In this document: positions 40,731 to 51,984 of the stretch, one piece after another
Numbering within the stretch: the stretch's first letter is position 1
Layout: each line of letters starts with the position of its first letter
DNA from: Paraphysomonas bandaiensis
Lineage: Eukaryota > Chrysophyceae
DNA: 64,000 nt
Direction of reading: 5' to 3'
NCBI GenBank assembly: GCA_965644295.1
Contig: CBFFRP010000218.1
Location: 1-64,000, forward strand
Made by a program: the position numbers and the translations under genes
The notes under the pieces: generated by a model
Seen by the model: only the letters and a program-made list of their open reading frames with translations
Databases searched by the model: none
Told to the model about the DNA's origin: nothing

Positions 40731-41280
40731 AAATTGGGGACCTGGTATTCAATCTAGCGAATATATCACTGTGGTGTAATGCTACGGTGCAGTTAGTTGG
40801 TACACTATGCTCTGTGTATTGGTTTAGAAAGAGATAATATTTCTCATTTTGGGTGTATAGAGAGCTGCTTTAGGTTGCTGGATGTTGCTGAGCTGTTCAT
40901 TTATTATGAATTTTACTGTATAACTTGTAGAAATAAGAACATAAACGATATGTGACTTGATTTTTCAAGGTTTGGTTATTGCAGTTACGTGTATGTTGAG
41001 TTTTCTAAGACAGAGTTGCTAAATTGTAATGATGTGAGAATAATGTAGTTGTTGGAAAGCGTCAATGCCAATATTTTCTTTAGACATCGTATCTTCAATA
41101 GATGCTGTAATATTTTAGTTTATTGTGCATTTTATTCCTTCTCATATTGTTGTTGCTGTCTATTGCCTATTGTGGTGTTCCATTACAACAGAATGCAACC
41201 TATATAGTAGCGATGAGTTCCATAAACGTTCGTATGTAACAGGACATAGTACTAGAACTTGGAAAACATGAATATTGAAA
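40731..41280. other. Intergenic stretch, nothing recognised
   Basis: This is AT-rich and presumably includes the 3' end of the zinc-ribbon gene transcript. No repeat or gene is seen until the inverted element end at 41281. Confidence 0.4.
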
Positions 41281-42240
41281 GTCTTATTATAATATTAGCA
41301 ATAGGCGTTAAAAACCTGCACCAACTTAATAGCTAGATGAATGCTAGACAAACTAGTTAGACCTCTACCTGTAACTAATCAGTACACACTTTTTTTATCC
41401 TACTATTTAACGCTACGGAGGCTGCTTGTGCGTCGCCGCAAGCACCAAGGTGCGACTACTTCCGCTCTGAGTTCTTAAGGTGAACATCCCGGATGCTTGA
41501 CTTCAGCAGGCAGCCCAATACCCCAGTTACCCTTCAGCTGGGCCCATTCCCGGATGCCTGTTTATTCGTCAGGGCCGAAAGACGTCTACACAAGTGACAC
41601 TTCTTGGTGTCCCTTGTACCACACAAGCATCCGGCTATGATCGGGCAGAAGAATATCTGCTGACTATGTTTGCGGCTCACGTTTTAGTTTCCCAGAGAGA
41701 ATCTCTCCCTCAGTACACCACGAAAAGGCGCGAGTCCGACTTTGTTGAGGGAATTAATGGCAATTCAATTAAATGTTACTATTGGCTATTGACTCAAGAC
41801 AAGAATGTTACGAAACCTTCAATCCCAGGAGCCCCTCCATCCATGCTCGAACTTACCCCTTCCCCTACAACACAGACTACGACGTGCCCTCTGCACTAGA
41901 ATCAAACCAGCAATGGTGGACCTCCTAGAAAAGGCTCTGGAAAAGGACATTACACATGCCGAATTCTACTCCACCCTATACTCCCTCTCCTTCATTCGGG
42001 CCCCTAGGCCATCAATGGTCTTCTCCAACATGGTCAAATCCTGGCCGCCAGCCATACAACAGGAAGCATTCACCCTTATAAAAAGTCACTCTGGAAACAC
42101 AAGCACGTGCCTACTTGGTGGCGAGACACTTAAGAAACAAGGAGAACCCTCATTTTTCAACCTTCGACAATTGGTCTGCTCAAAATATCGCAGAAAATAC
42201 TGACAAGATTAATCTCTCGTAGGATACTTTTATAGTTAGT

Positions 42241-42420
42241 AGGGAGGAACAGCAGGTTCTACACCCGTTCCAACATGGATATCGCTGGAGAAACTGTACT
42301 GACACGGCCATCTTACGGGTACTTGCAGCCTCAGAAGCAGCCAGACGTAACAATGCACAACACATATGTACACTCTGGGACTTCAAAAAAGCCTTCGACT
42401 CCATCACACCTCTAACCTAA
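42241..42420 (+). pseudogene. Reverse transcriptase fragment (non-LTR type)
   Basis: The frame reads PFQHGYRWRNCTDTAILRVL, then QHICTLWDFKKAFDSITPLT and a stop. The Q.G.R...T..A stretch followed by D.KKAFD is the fingers/palm start of non-LTR reverse transcriptases. Neighbouring pieces of related frames occur from about 41800 (ORF with LRRALCTRIKPAMVDLLEKAL) to 42960, broken by stops. Confidence 0.75.
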
Positions 42421-43599
42421 TGAGACTAGCATGGGCACGGCTCGGAGTTCCCGCTGCTGTGTGGTCGAATGGTTTGGCAATTTAGACGCTGGAGAGGCCT
42501 CACATTCCCATGGACTCCGTTCATGGCGAATAATATTGAACCATGTTCACTGGCAGACCTCTTAGCTGCAGACGAACACTTCATTGCCCAGTTCGTCCTA
42601 GGATTTGAGGCCGCAAGAGGTATCACACAAGGGGGCACCGAATCCACATCATGTGCCTGGGTTGCGCTACACGATATCCTTCTTACATGGCCAGACATAG
42701 ATCTCAGAGCAATCTGTCTCACACCATCACCATTACTCCTCCAGACCCCAACTTCAGAGAAAAAAGTCTCCTTTGCGGAAGACATCACCACAATTGACGC
42801 GTCTATCTCTCAAGCCCAGGACACGGCTGTACGAATGTCAGTGTTCTGCGTCTTCTCGGGAATGGAGCTCTCGGCACCTAAAGTAATCTGCACTATATGT
42901 TCCCACGCTTACAGGAACCCCTCCCTCCGTCAACCCAACCGGACACATCGTCTTATATGACTGGGGGACTGGAGACCGCAATCTGTACCAATTCAAACGT
43001 CTCATGAATCGATACACTATCTAGGAGCAGATCTACCACTGACGCCTACTGACACAGACTCTTACAACTGGGTGCACAAAATACCTAAAGGCCGCAGGCA
43101 CACACCTTGGAATCAAGCAGGCCTTAGCTGGTTGTGCAAAGTCATGGTTATTGAGACCCAAATCATTCCCACCCTACTTTACAACGCCACCAAAGCATCA
43201 TGGCCCCTACAATATGGTACAAGGACATTGATTCCACCTGTGCATCTCTCTACAGGTAGGCACTAAGCCTGGGTCCTGGATACCCCACGGAACTGATCTA
43301 CCTCTCCCTCAAACATAATGGACTGGGAATGAAACGCTTTTCGGATTTCGCTCAAGAACAAAAATAGGGCTCACTATAGCGTGCCATCATCCTAAGTGGG
43401 GATGCAGGTGAAGCAGCGCACTTCCTCCTTACACAGGCAATTGCTCTGCAGCCAAACTACCACCACTTTGCCTTAAGCCTAAGGGAATGGGGTAACGAGG
43501 TCGGCCTCACACTCCAACAAACCGAGCCCCCTGAACCTCAAGATGCACACACCCTGACTAACAATATACGCACCCAAGGGCTTGATGATGCCGACTCTG

Positions 43600-43961
43600 A
43601 TACTTATCAAGCAATCTTCACAGACGGATCATACACGCCCGCAGCTCTTTCCCCACGCCGCATCATGCATGTACACCCACGCACAAGATGGACACATCAC
43701 GAAGGAGCGGCAGCTGTCTGGCTCCCCCCAGAGCATGAATGGGAGAACGGCACTACAAAAATCCTGCGTTTAGAGACACCCTTCAAAGACGTACCTGGAC
43801 TTGTCCCGTATGCGTATGAACTCATGGGAGCTGCGATAGCACTAATACTATCTGCGCGACTCCCTGCGCACTTACCGACTTACATGGACTGTAAAGTCGT
43901 ATGCATCCGCACTGACGAGGCACTTTCCACCAGACGTCGGGCCCTAGAGGGCATCGTGTAA
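43600..43961 (+). pseudogene. RNase H domain of the retroelement
   Basis: The frame contains QAIFTDGSYTPAA (first Asp), GAAAVWLPPEHEWENG, YAYELMGAAIALILSARL (Glu) and CKVVCIRTDEAL (second Asp), the D-E-D arrangement of RNase H. It ends at a stop at 43961. A later frame with YVADAIAGEDWFEVDRLL may be the remaining RNase H end. Confidence 0.75.
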
Positions 43962-44394
43962 AGGTGTACTGCTCGAAAGCATTGTGGCTAATAAAGCTTG
44001 TACAAGGAAAGTAGAATAGCACACTGAACGACGTACCACTGATGAATCTGAATGTGGACATATGAAGACAAAGGCATTTACGTTGCAGACGCAATAGCCG
44101 GAGAGGACTGGTTTGAAGTTGACCGACTACTGGGACGACAAAACTACACTGTGTGTACCATAGAAGTGGACCAAGCCATTGAGCGAATACTCACGGCGGG
44201 CTTATGGCACAGGCGCCTATCCGGGGAACGACGGCCGCATCGTACAAGCCCCCTACTCACGGATTTCCACTCCCTCTGCAGCCACGGACGCAAGAGGCCT
44301 ACAGTTCTGGGTAGCGGTCTAAATAGTATGTCTAGCATTCAACTAGCCACTACATTGGTGCAGGTTTTTAACGCCTATTGCTAAATAATAAGAC

Positions 44395-44967
44395 GTTTAA
44401 TATTTTATACCTCTTTTATATCAACCTCTGAATCTTGATATAGTTAGAAATGCATACTATATGCATTAAACCCTTTCATACCATTAAACGGAATGCATCA
44501 TCATACCATACGATACGATGCATTATAACAATAACATCATCATAGATAGTAGTAAACAATCATATAACCCTCATACGGTAATTCCACACGACTTGAAGGA
44601 GGGCAAACCCCATTCAGACTGGTGCTATGAATTTGTGAAAAAAGTGGACACTAACTTCAAAAAGACTCTAACTTATTGCATGCTTAAAATATAAGAAAAA
44701 ACTCTTTCCAGCAAAAGTAGGGGGGAGTGCAGTGCACATCCCGTTGTGATGAAAATCACAGGTGTAAATAAAGTCATGCAGATATAACATTGTGAAATAC
44801 ATGGATATAATAAATAAAAGCAGTAAATATATGCAAACATCACAGCAAGCACGCGCATATAAAACAAATGTAGCAAACAAATATAAAAAGTAGCATACAC
44901 AACGAAAACAAATTACATCACAAGCTTCTAGGTAGATGGATGTGGTGAACAAAAATACGTTTAAAAC
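44395..44967. other. Intergenic, nothing recognised
   Basis: AT-rich sequence downstream of the retroelement and of the cdc20 stop. No gene seen. Confidence 0.4.
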
Positions 44968-47020
44968 TTACCTGAGAAGAAACCCTCCAAACGGACTAGC
45001 ACCACCGAGAAGAGGAGCAGGGCTACGCACTGGTGAGTCGGTAGATTTGTGCGAGGCATTTCCTGTTGAGGTAGCCATAAAGTAAGTGTACATTCAGATG
45101 ACAATAAAATGCTAATAATGCTGGAAACACATACAGTCACTTCTATACAGTTTTACTCTATGCAACTGAATATACAGGTCAGCTTCGTCGTTGAAATAGG
45201 AACCTGCAAATATGTCCCAAAAACGGAGTGTTTCGTCAGCGCCCGCAGATACAACTGAGCTCCCATCTGGACTTTTCGCCATATGGAGTACTCTGGCAGT
45301 GTGATCTTTGAACTCTCTATAGATAAAGTAAAACTACCTCATATCGTTATGACGTGTCATTTTTACCGAATTTTCACTAAATTATCTCCAGATGTCATCT
45401 TCCACAGGCAGAGCTGGTTGTCTGAGAACCCATGAGAAGAGACAAGTTCCCGATGCGTTTCTGACCACAGCATTGCGCATACTTGAGAACCCGTATCGAT
45501 GGTACTTAAGTTTGTTCCTAAAATAAAAATGAATAAGTTCATGAAGAAAAGCATAAAGCCACATGCACACCAGTACTCGTGTTCCATAGACGAATAGTTT
45601 TGTCAGCGGTGCCTCCCCCAGAAGCAAGAGTGTTGCGTTGGTAAGGACACCATGATAACGCTTTGACTGCGGCTTGGTGTTGCTCCAGCCTATATCTAGG
45701 TGTTGAAGAATTAGTGGAGAGCCCTCTTCGTGGAGTAGCTACAACATCCAAGTTAATGATAGGCTAATGAAGAATAAAACCCTACTCACACATTCCACCG
45801 ACGGACGATGACCTTCCGCCTCGAGCTCCACTCATAGCAGCATCCCATAAGCAAAGCTTGTTGCCGTTGCAACCAGAGGCGAGAGTAGTACCGTCAGGAG
45901 ACCAGCTAAGGCCACACACCTGCAACATTGCCATCCGTCACACATTGAAAAAGAGCGGTGGAATGTGTATGCATATTCACCTCTTGCTGATGCCCAAGAA
46001 AAGTAGATGTAAGGTGTCTGCTTTGACGGGTATCGTGATTTAGTATAGCACTGTCACGCCCTCCAGAGGTAAGGGTAAGCCCGTTCCAGGATAGTGATGA
46101 TACTCTGGAGGTATGTCCACTCATCTCGCGTACTTTAGTTAGTCGCTCTGTGTCCCATATCTATCGTACATATAAAAACAAATTACTCTCGTTGCACATA
46201 TATACCTGAATGGTGTTATTACTGGTCCCAATTGCAAGGGTATTCTCGCTTTCATTGCCACAAAACTGCACACTAGACACATGCTGATCTTCATCCAAGG
46301 AAAGAAGGTGGTCAATATGACCGTCAGATGCATGCCATAAGTACACAGAATCGTTAAGAGCTATAGCAATGCTGTTGTTAATTCCCCATGAAAGGAGATT
46401 CAAATAGTAGTCGTCAATTAGCCCTACTCACAACAGCAAACGTTTGAGATCTCAACTGAAGAAATTCATATACCTTACCCGGAGCATCAAGTATCTTAGA
46501 CGGAGCCACAGGAAGATATCGCACAGCTTTCTTCGAAGTAGATTTGCGAGGAGTGTAAGAAGCAGTCTGTAGAGGGCAATATTACAAATTCAAGTTAATA
46601 TCTATTGTTGATAAACAGCACAACACTCACTCGTAGAGTAACAGGTGTACTAGAACTGGATGAAGGAGTATCTGAATCGTCAAAACATTCCAACATTCTT
46701 TTTCCAGGTGTTTGATTAGTTACACGAAGTACACATGAGTTTAGTGTCATCTGTGTGTGGGTCGTGTGTCCCTTAAAGCTCTCTGAATTTTCTTTTTTTC
46801 CTAAATCACAAATAAGGTTATGATTACAATAATCAAAATCAATTTTTCGTCGATTAGGAATAAAACGATCCCCATCGCCTGATGGAGATTGTAGTTTTCT
46901 TCTACGAGGAGTACATGGTGATAAGCTGTTAGGATTGCATACTTTAATGCCTGAGCTGTTAGTTGTTTTGCAACTATTCGATGTTAGTTTGCTTGGAGTG
47001 CTTGGGGATAGATACTCCAT
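44968..47020 (-). CDS. cdc20: Cdc20/Fizzy WD40 activator of the APC/C, nine exons, 510 aa
   Basis: Exons 46631-47020, 46479-46566, 46206-46423, 45981-46160, 45790-45919, 45571-45738, 45367-45517, 45204-45316 and 44968-45062 join in frame (1533 nt) with GT-AG introns of about 50-140 bp. The N-terminus has the C-box DRFIPNR (51-57), which binds the APC/C, and a KEN motif (76-78). Then come [16 protein letters not shown] and [13 protein letters not shown], the start of the propeller. WD40 blades follow, including [38 protein letters not shown] and [16 protein letters not shown]. The protein ends FLLR, close to the IR tail of APC/C activators. LNLLSWG and the VYLW blade fit Cdc20 better than Cdh1. 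Cdc20 drives anaphase by presenting securin and cyclin B to the APC/C. The last splice uses a weak donor (GTTCCT). Confidence 0.9.
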
Positions 47021-47203
47021 TGGTAAGTTAGTTGATTGTTAGATTGTGAGAGTTGGTTACGGTTGTGGTTGATAGTTTAATAGTTGATGAAGTGAGTTCT
47101 ATACATAGATACGCTCCTCTATAACATCTACACACCCTCATAATACATATACATACATACACATATCCCAACGGTCACATCTTATGATCCTCACCATCAC
47201 CAC

Positions 47204-47817
47204 ATACATACATACATACATACATACATACATACATACATACATACATACATACATACATACATACATACATACATACATACATACATACATACATACA
47301 TACATACATACATACATACATACATACATACATACATACATACATACATACATACATACATACATACATACATACATACATACATACATACATACATACA
47401 TACATACATACATACATACATACATACATACATACATACATACATACATACATACATACATACATACATACATACATACATACGTACATACATACATACA
47501 TACATACATACATACATACATACATACATACATACATACATACATACATACATACATACATACATACATACATACATACATACATACATACATACATACA
47601 TTCATACGTACATACATACATACATACATACATACATACATACATACATACATACATACATACATACATACATACATACATACATACATACATACATACA
47701 TACATACATACATACATACATACATACATACATACATACATACATACATACATACATACATACATACATACATACATACATACGTACATACATACATACA
47801 TACATACATACATACAT
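47204..47817. repeat. CATA microsatellite, about 153 units, upstream of cdc20
   Basis: Almost perfect CATA tetramers for some 614 bp, with only a few variant units (CGTA near 47483 and 47783, and TTCATACGTAC near 47601). It starts about 180 bp upstream of the cdc20 start codon, so it lies in or next to the promoter. Confidence 0.97.
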
Positions 47818-47850
47818 AATCATCTGACATTTCATGAATTACAAATTGCT

Positions 47851-48080
47851 GAATGGTATGATAACAATATGGCGAATACTCCTGTATCAAAACGAGTAAT
47901 GGCATTGACTCCAATCAGATAGTCGGCTCCTATATTACATTGTTGTGCCACATCAGTAAGAATGAGTGATATTTACACTGAACTGGTGCTACAGTGTAAT
48001 ATAGAAGCCGATTATATGATTGGAGTCAATGCTGTTACTCCTTTTGATTCGATGTTTGCCATATTGTTCTCATGGCATTC
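47851..48080. repeat. Long imperfect hairpin beside the microsatellite
   Basis: Arms 47851-47939 and 47995-48080 are inverted copies (for example GGCATTGACTCCAATCA against TGATTGGAGTCAATGC, and CTCCTATATTACA against TGTAATATAGAAG). A loop of about 55 bases separates them. It could be a MITE-like element, or a transcript that folds back on itself. Confidence 0.8.
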
Positions 48081-48742
48081 TTTGTTAGTATACAACTCCA
48101 TGTTGACCTCAGATACGATGCATGCAAGACGGCATTAGGAGCGTTGCAGCATAACATGGGCGAGATACTACGCAACCTAGAGGTGGTGCGAAATGATATG
48201 ACCGAGATGTAAAATTGTATGGCCGGGATAAAACGAAGCGTACTTCCCAATTAATGTATGGCAGTTATTGGATGAACCGACAACAGTGCTGAATTATAAG
48301 CCATTAGCATGTCGGTTATCCGCAAATGAGAGCATCAATTGCAATTCACTTATTGATTTTATGTTTGGAATATTATTTTTGGTAGCATTCGGTTTGGATT
48401 TTATTATGATGTGATAGGGTTAAGGTTAGTAACTGAATATCAAAGTTTGGCATCTTACGAGTAGAATTAACTGAACAACTGTAAACTTATTTACTCAGCT
48501 GAGAATCACTATATTCCTTTTCACTACTTTTCGTCATGATGCTAATTCTCATAATACGGTTCACAATAACTGTATATTCTCGTAACGGTCGTTATAATAT
48601 AAATACCTTGTAACTTGTAACGACAGCTCTCAATTGCTCTCAAACTGTTAAACTCAGCACTGAACACTTAATTATTCTTGACATTCGGTTGGTACTACAC
48701 TTATAAATAAGTAATAAAACAGTAGGTATTGTTTGATTATAT
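48081..48742. other. Intergenic, short coding-like scraps only
   Basis: A plus-strand scrap near 48130-48210 reads LQHNMGEILRNLEVVRNDMTEM and stops. It may be a remnant of a coiled-coil gag-like protein. Nothing else is supported. Confidence 0.3.
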
Positions 48743-49743
48743 TAGCAATAGGCGTGTACGAATCAGAACTAAGGTGGCAAAACAATTTAACTAACTAGTG
48801 CTAAACTATTTACGTCAGTTATAGAATGTTGAAGCAATGTAATTAGATGTCTATGAATAATACTTGAAACAGCGATATGCGACTATAAATCCTCAGAGCC
48901 ACACCCTACTAATAGGAGAAGTACTTGAAGCTGTCTCTAGCAGCACACTACCAGCAAGTGTACCCCAGAAACAGGCTACAATAATACGGTGTCACCAACT
49001 CTTATCGCCGAGTTAATGCCTAGGTGGCATCTAATTTCTCATTCCATTCTGAACGTGAAGTGTACCACTCGCGCTTGATTTTTTTCATAGTCATTGCACT
49101 GATTGGGCCGGATCCAGAATTGTAAAAATAAATTAGAGACACAAAAAGTAGACATTATTCATAAACATTGTTATAACAAACATAAAATAACTACAATTAA
49201 CAATACTACATATAACTGCTCATATATACATGGCTATTGTAGTTTTTAATTTAGGTATATATGTACTGAGCTCCACAATTATATCCAGTGTGTATAATAT
49301 TAATATACATATAACTATATGTATATAACTGTATATATATAACTATATACGTATATATATATATCGAGATGACATCAATTTCTGCGTGCCTTAATATGAG
49401 TGTATTGATTCTACCCCTCCGAGATACCTGAGGTGCTAGATGCAGCCCTTATAACAGTATCGGACCCCATGCGAGGGGTGACTAAAGCATTATGTGTAAA
49501 TAATATAGTCAGGGACGCCTTTGGGGATTAACGAATAAACAAGCATCCGGGAATGCGCCCACCTCAAGGCATCCGGGGTATTAGACTGCCTGCTGAAGTC
49601 AAGCATCCGGGCTGTTTACCATTGGTGCTTGCGATGACGCACAAGGTGCTTTCGTAGTGCTAAATAGAGGATTGCAAAGTAAAGCATTAGTTAGTTAAAT
49701 TGTTTTGCTAAATTAGTTCTGACACTTAAACGCCTATTGCTAA
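48743..49743. mobile_element. 1-kb element with about 60-bp terminal inverted repeats
   Basis: The left end TTAGCAATAGGCGTGTACG...TCAGAACTAA...GCAAAACAATTTAACTAACTA is mirrored at the right end, finishing ...CGCCTATTGCTAA at 49743. The dinucleotide TA flanks both ends. The right 250 bp shares CATCCGGG and GGTGCTTGCGATGACGCACAAG motifs with the left region of the 41281 element. No open frame is seen, so it is non-autonomous. Confidence 0.65.
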
Positions 49744-49824
49744 TAATCAGACATTACCTACTAATACACTAATACTATCAGCTGTATTTGCCATTGGTGA
49801 GGGGAGAAAGAATTAGGTGAAAGA

Positions 49825-51412
49825 ACAAGACTTTCACACCTAGTATTTAGGAACAATTTCACAAGAACACCAGGATGGTGTTTTCTACTTTGTGATATAG
49901 TTGACATTTATGATGTTAAGACATCTAATTAATAAGAATAAGTGATGTGTGGATTTCCATATTATTTTGTTATTCAGATTGCGTCATGTGCTTAATCACG
50001 ATCAATGAACACAACACTCAGTTAAATGGAACTTTCATAATACATAATCGTATGCCATCGATTAGTTCATTTTAGAACATACGTATCATAACCCAACAAC
50101 GAATACTCCATGTAGACTTGAAAGTATTAATGTATAGCCTTGGTCCTTGGTTGTGGTGGATTAAACAAGTCAGCTTAAATTCCAAAAGCCTCGTCTAGTT
50201 GCCACACTGAAATCATTCTTCGCGTAAACCTTTTCTCCAAACTCTGTCACATTATCGAAATGCGACATCACCTTAACTACCTTAAGTAATTTCAACAAAT
50301 GATTATTTGGTCCTCTATTAGTGTACCACATGGGATGAGATAGCTGACCACCTGCTGTCGCTATGTCATCACGAATAGCAAACGCCAATGGGACACTCAC
50401 AAAAGCTAGTACAGGAGAAATTACCATTGTTGCACATACTCGCGCATTCACTTCCATGAACTTCAGATGCCCAGTACTGTTAGTCTTGAAATTTAAACAA
50501 AATAGCCCAGTGTAAGGCTCAAGGTTTGCAAACATTACGGATACTACTTTAGCAACATCTCGACCACAACTGACATATTGTGTTGAGTTTACAGCAACCC
50601 CTTGGGTGCGAATATAAACACCTTTATTCTTTGCTTTTAATGATCCTTCTCGATGAGTTATAATAGAGCACATCAGCACAAGAGGCTGACCCTTGTACGC
50701 AGATCCATACACACCACCTTCAGCCAGGCCCATTCCCGTGAGACTCTCCTCCATAATATACGGTTCATTTTCAGGTATAGCAGAGATTATACCACGCAAT
50801 CTTCCTTCGTTTACAGCTACAGTAATGCCGGTACCGTAATGGTGGTTTGTTTTCACAACACAGGGGTACTGTACTGTGCTTATAGAAGTATAGGATTTGG
50901 GTACAAATTCTCCTAATCCAATACTATGCATGAACTCTTTCCACTTTCCCTTATCATTGAAAAGACGAATGAGTTTCTCATCAGGTATAACGGCAGTTGA
51001 AAGATTATGTTCAAGTTTCTTCATATAACTGAAGTCTTTATTCCATGTTAACATATCCATATACTGATAGTGAGGGTCACTTAATGGAAACTCATTCGGT
51101 AAATAGCACATATTCACATAATCATCAGCCCATAAAGGAGCTCTTCTTGATTTACAACTTGCAACAGTTATACAATCAGAGTATTTCATACCTAAATTAA
51201 TCTTATCGTCTGATATGAGACAGTGTTCATGTTGATAGAGAACACTCCCATATACACATACATGGATATTCAGACAGATTATAGAGATGATTATACGGAG
51301 CATATGAACCTTTATATGCATAATAGTTATGAGATTAAGTGAAAGATGAGAGTGAGAGGAGAGAGATATGAATGAATGGACATACATATATATACACTGG
51401 CGGTACATGCAT
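49825..51412 (-). repeat. Left arm of a 3.75-kb inverted duplication
   Basis: This 1.59-kb arm matches, inverted, bases 51985-53577. The match covers the whole ATP-grasp gene, its upstream TATATATATG region and about 350 bp of 3' flank. It is strongest in the coding part and looser in the flanks. Confidence 0.92.
50170..51321 (-). CDS. ATP-grasp ligase-like protein with N-terminal signal or anchor, copy A, 383 aa
   Basis: I chose the ATG at 51321 (MHIKVHMLRIIISI) because the same codon and the same 383-residue length are kept in copy B; longer upstream frames run into repeat-like sequence. Residues 7-25 are hydrophobic (MLRIIISIICLNIHVCVYG), a likely signal peptide. The middle has nucleotide-binding lysines (YPCVVKTNHHYGTG), then EPYIMEESLTGMG, and GLFCLNFKTNSTGHLKFMEVNAR with the E-x-N-x-R metal site of ATP-grasp enzymes. 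The usual role is ATP-dependent joining of a carboxylate to an amine or thiol; the substrate here is unknown. A secreted or luminal ATP-grasp enzyme is unusual. A polar Cys-rich stretch near residues 20-75 precedes the fold. Confidence 0.75.
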   Translation of the reverse strand: MHIKVHMLRIIISIICLNIHVCVYGSVLYQHEHCLISDDKINLGMKYSDCITVASCKSRRAPLWADDYVNMCYLPNEFPLSDPHYQYMDMLTWNKDFSYMKKLEHNLSTAVIPDEKLIRLFNDKGKWKEFMHSIGLGEFVPKSYTSISTVQYPCVVKTNHHYGTGITVAVNEGRLRGIISAIPENEPYIMEESLTGMGLAEGGVYGSAYKGQPLVLMCSIITHREGSLKAKNKGVYIRTQGVAVNSTQYVSCGRDVAKVVSVMFANLEPYTGLFCLNFKTNSTGHLKFMEVNARVCATMVISPVLAFVSVPLAFAIRDDIATAGGQLSHPMWYTNRGPNNHLLKLLKVVKVMSHFDNVTEFGEKVYAKNDFSVATRRGFWNLS

Positions 51413-51984
51413 ATACATATATATACATATATATAGACAGTATATTTTAGTTCAAAAATGTCTTGTATATTGAGACAATAATTATCTGTATTCTAGCCGT
51501 AGTTGTATGTAGGTAATATAGAAATATTTGCTTCAATTTATTCCCGAAAAATAAGATATACGCTAGTACATATGTATACGAGTACGAAGTTGTGTACGAA
51601 CCAGTCGATAACTATATACAGAAAATACAGAGAAATAAGTCAGAGCATAAGATATCCGGATATCTAGATATCTGTGGGTGGGAAAATATGCTCATAAAAA
51701 AACAGGACACAGCTAAAAACCAGGGCTTTTTTCTTGTCGACTCTTTTCCACCGGGATGGATATACAAAATACCACATCGACTGAGAATTTTATGTATAGT
51801 TTTTTATTTGAAAAACATGGCAATTCGGCTATTCCTATTTGTCAAAATTCAAAATTTCCAAAATTTGTGGAAAAAATACTGAAATTATAACAAATTCATT
51901 CCCAAAATACTGAAATTTTTATCTACGAAGTTTCATATGTACAAATATGGCCCAATCAATTGCCTCAAGTGCGTATGTGATATT
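51413..51984. promoter_or_regulatory. Spacer of the palindrome: shared bidirectional promoter region
   Basis: This 572-bp unique centre separates the two divergent ATP-grasp genes. It contains one copy of a dispersed repeat of about 110 bp (51456-51560) and a small palindromic run, AGATATCCGGATATCTAGATATCT, at 51649-51672. No gene is seen in it. Confidence 0.5.

Larger units (their letters stand above)
41281..44394 (+). mobile_element. Decayed reverse transcriptase/RNase H retroelement with inverted ends
   Basis: The left end (41281-41360) and right end (44320-44394) are inverted copies: GTCTTATTAT, TTAGCAATAGGCGTTAAAAACC, CTGCACCAA and GCTAGATGAATGCTAGAC are mirrored on the right. Further in, the left side also carries an inverted copy of the region seen at 49520-49745. 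Plus-strand coding remnants lie between. Either one element has terminal inverted repeats, as in DIRS-like elements, or two copies of a non-LTR element lie head to head. No tyrosine recombinase was recognised. Confidence 0.65.
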
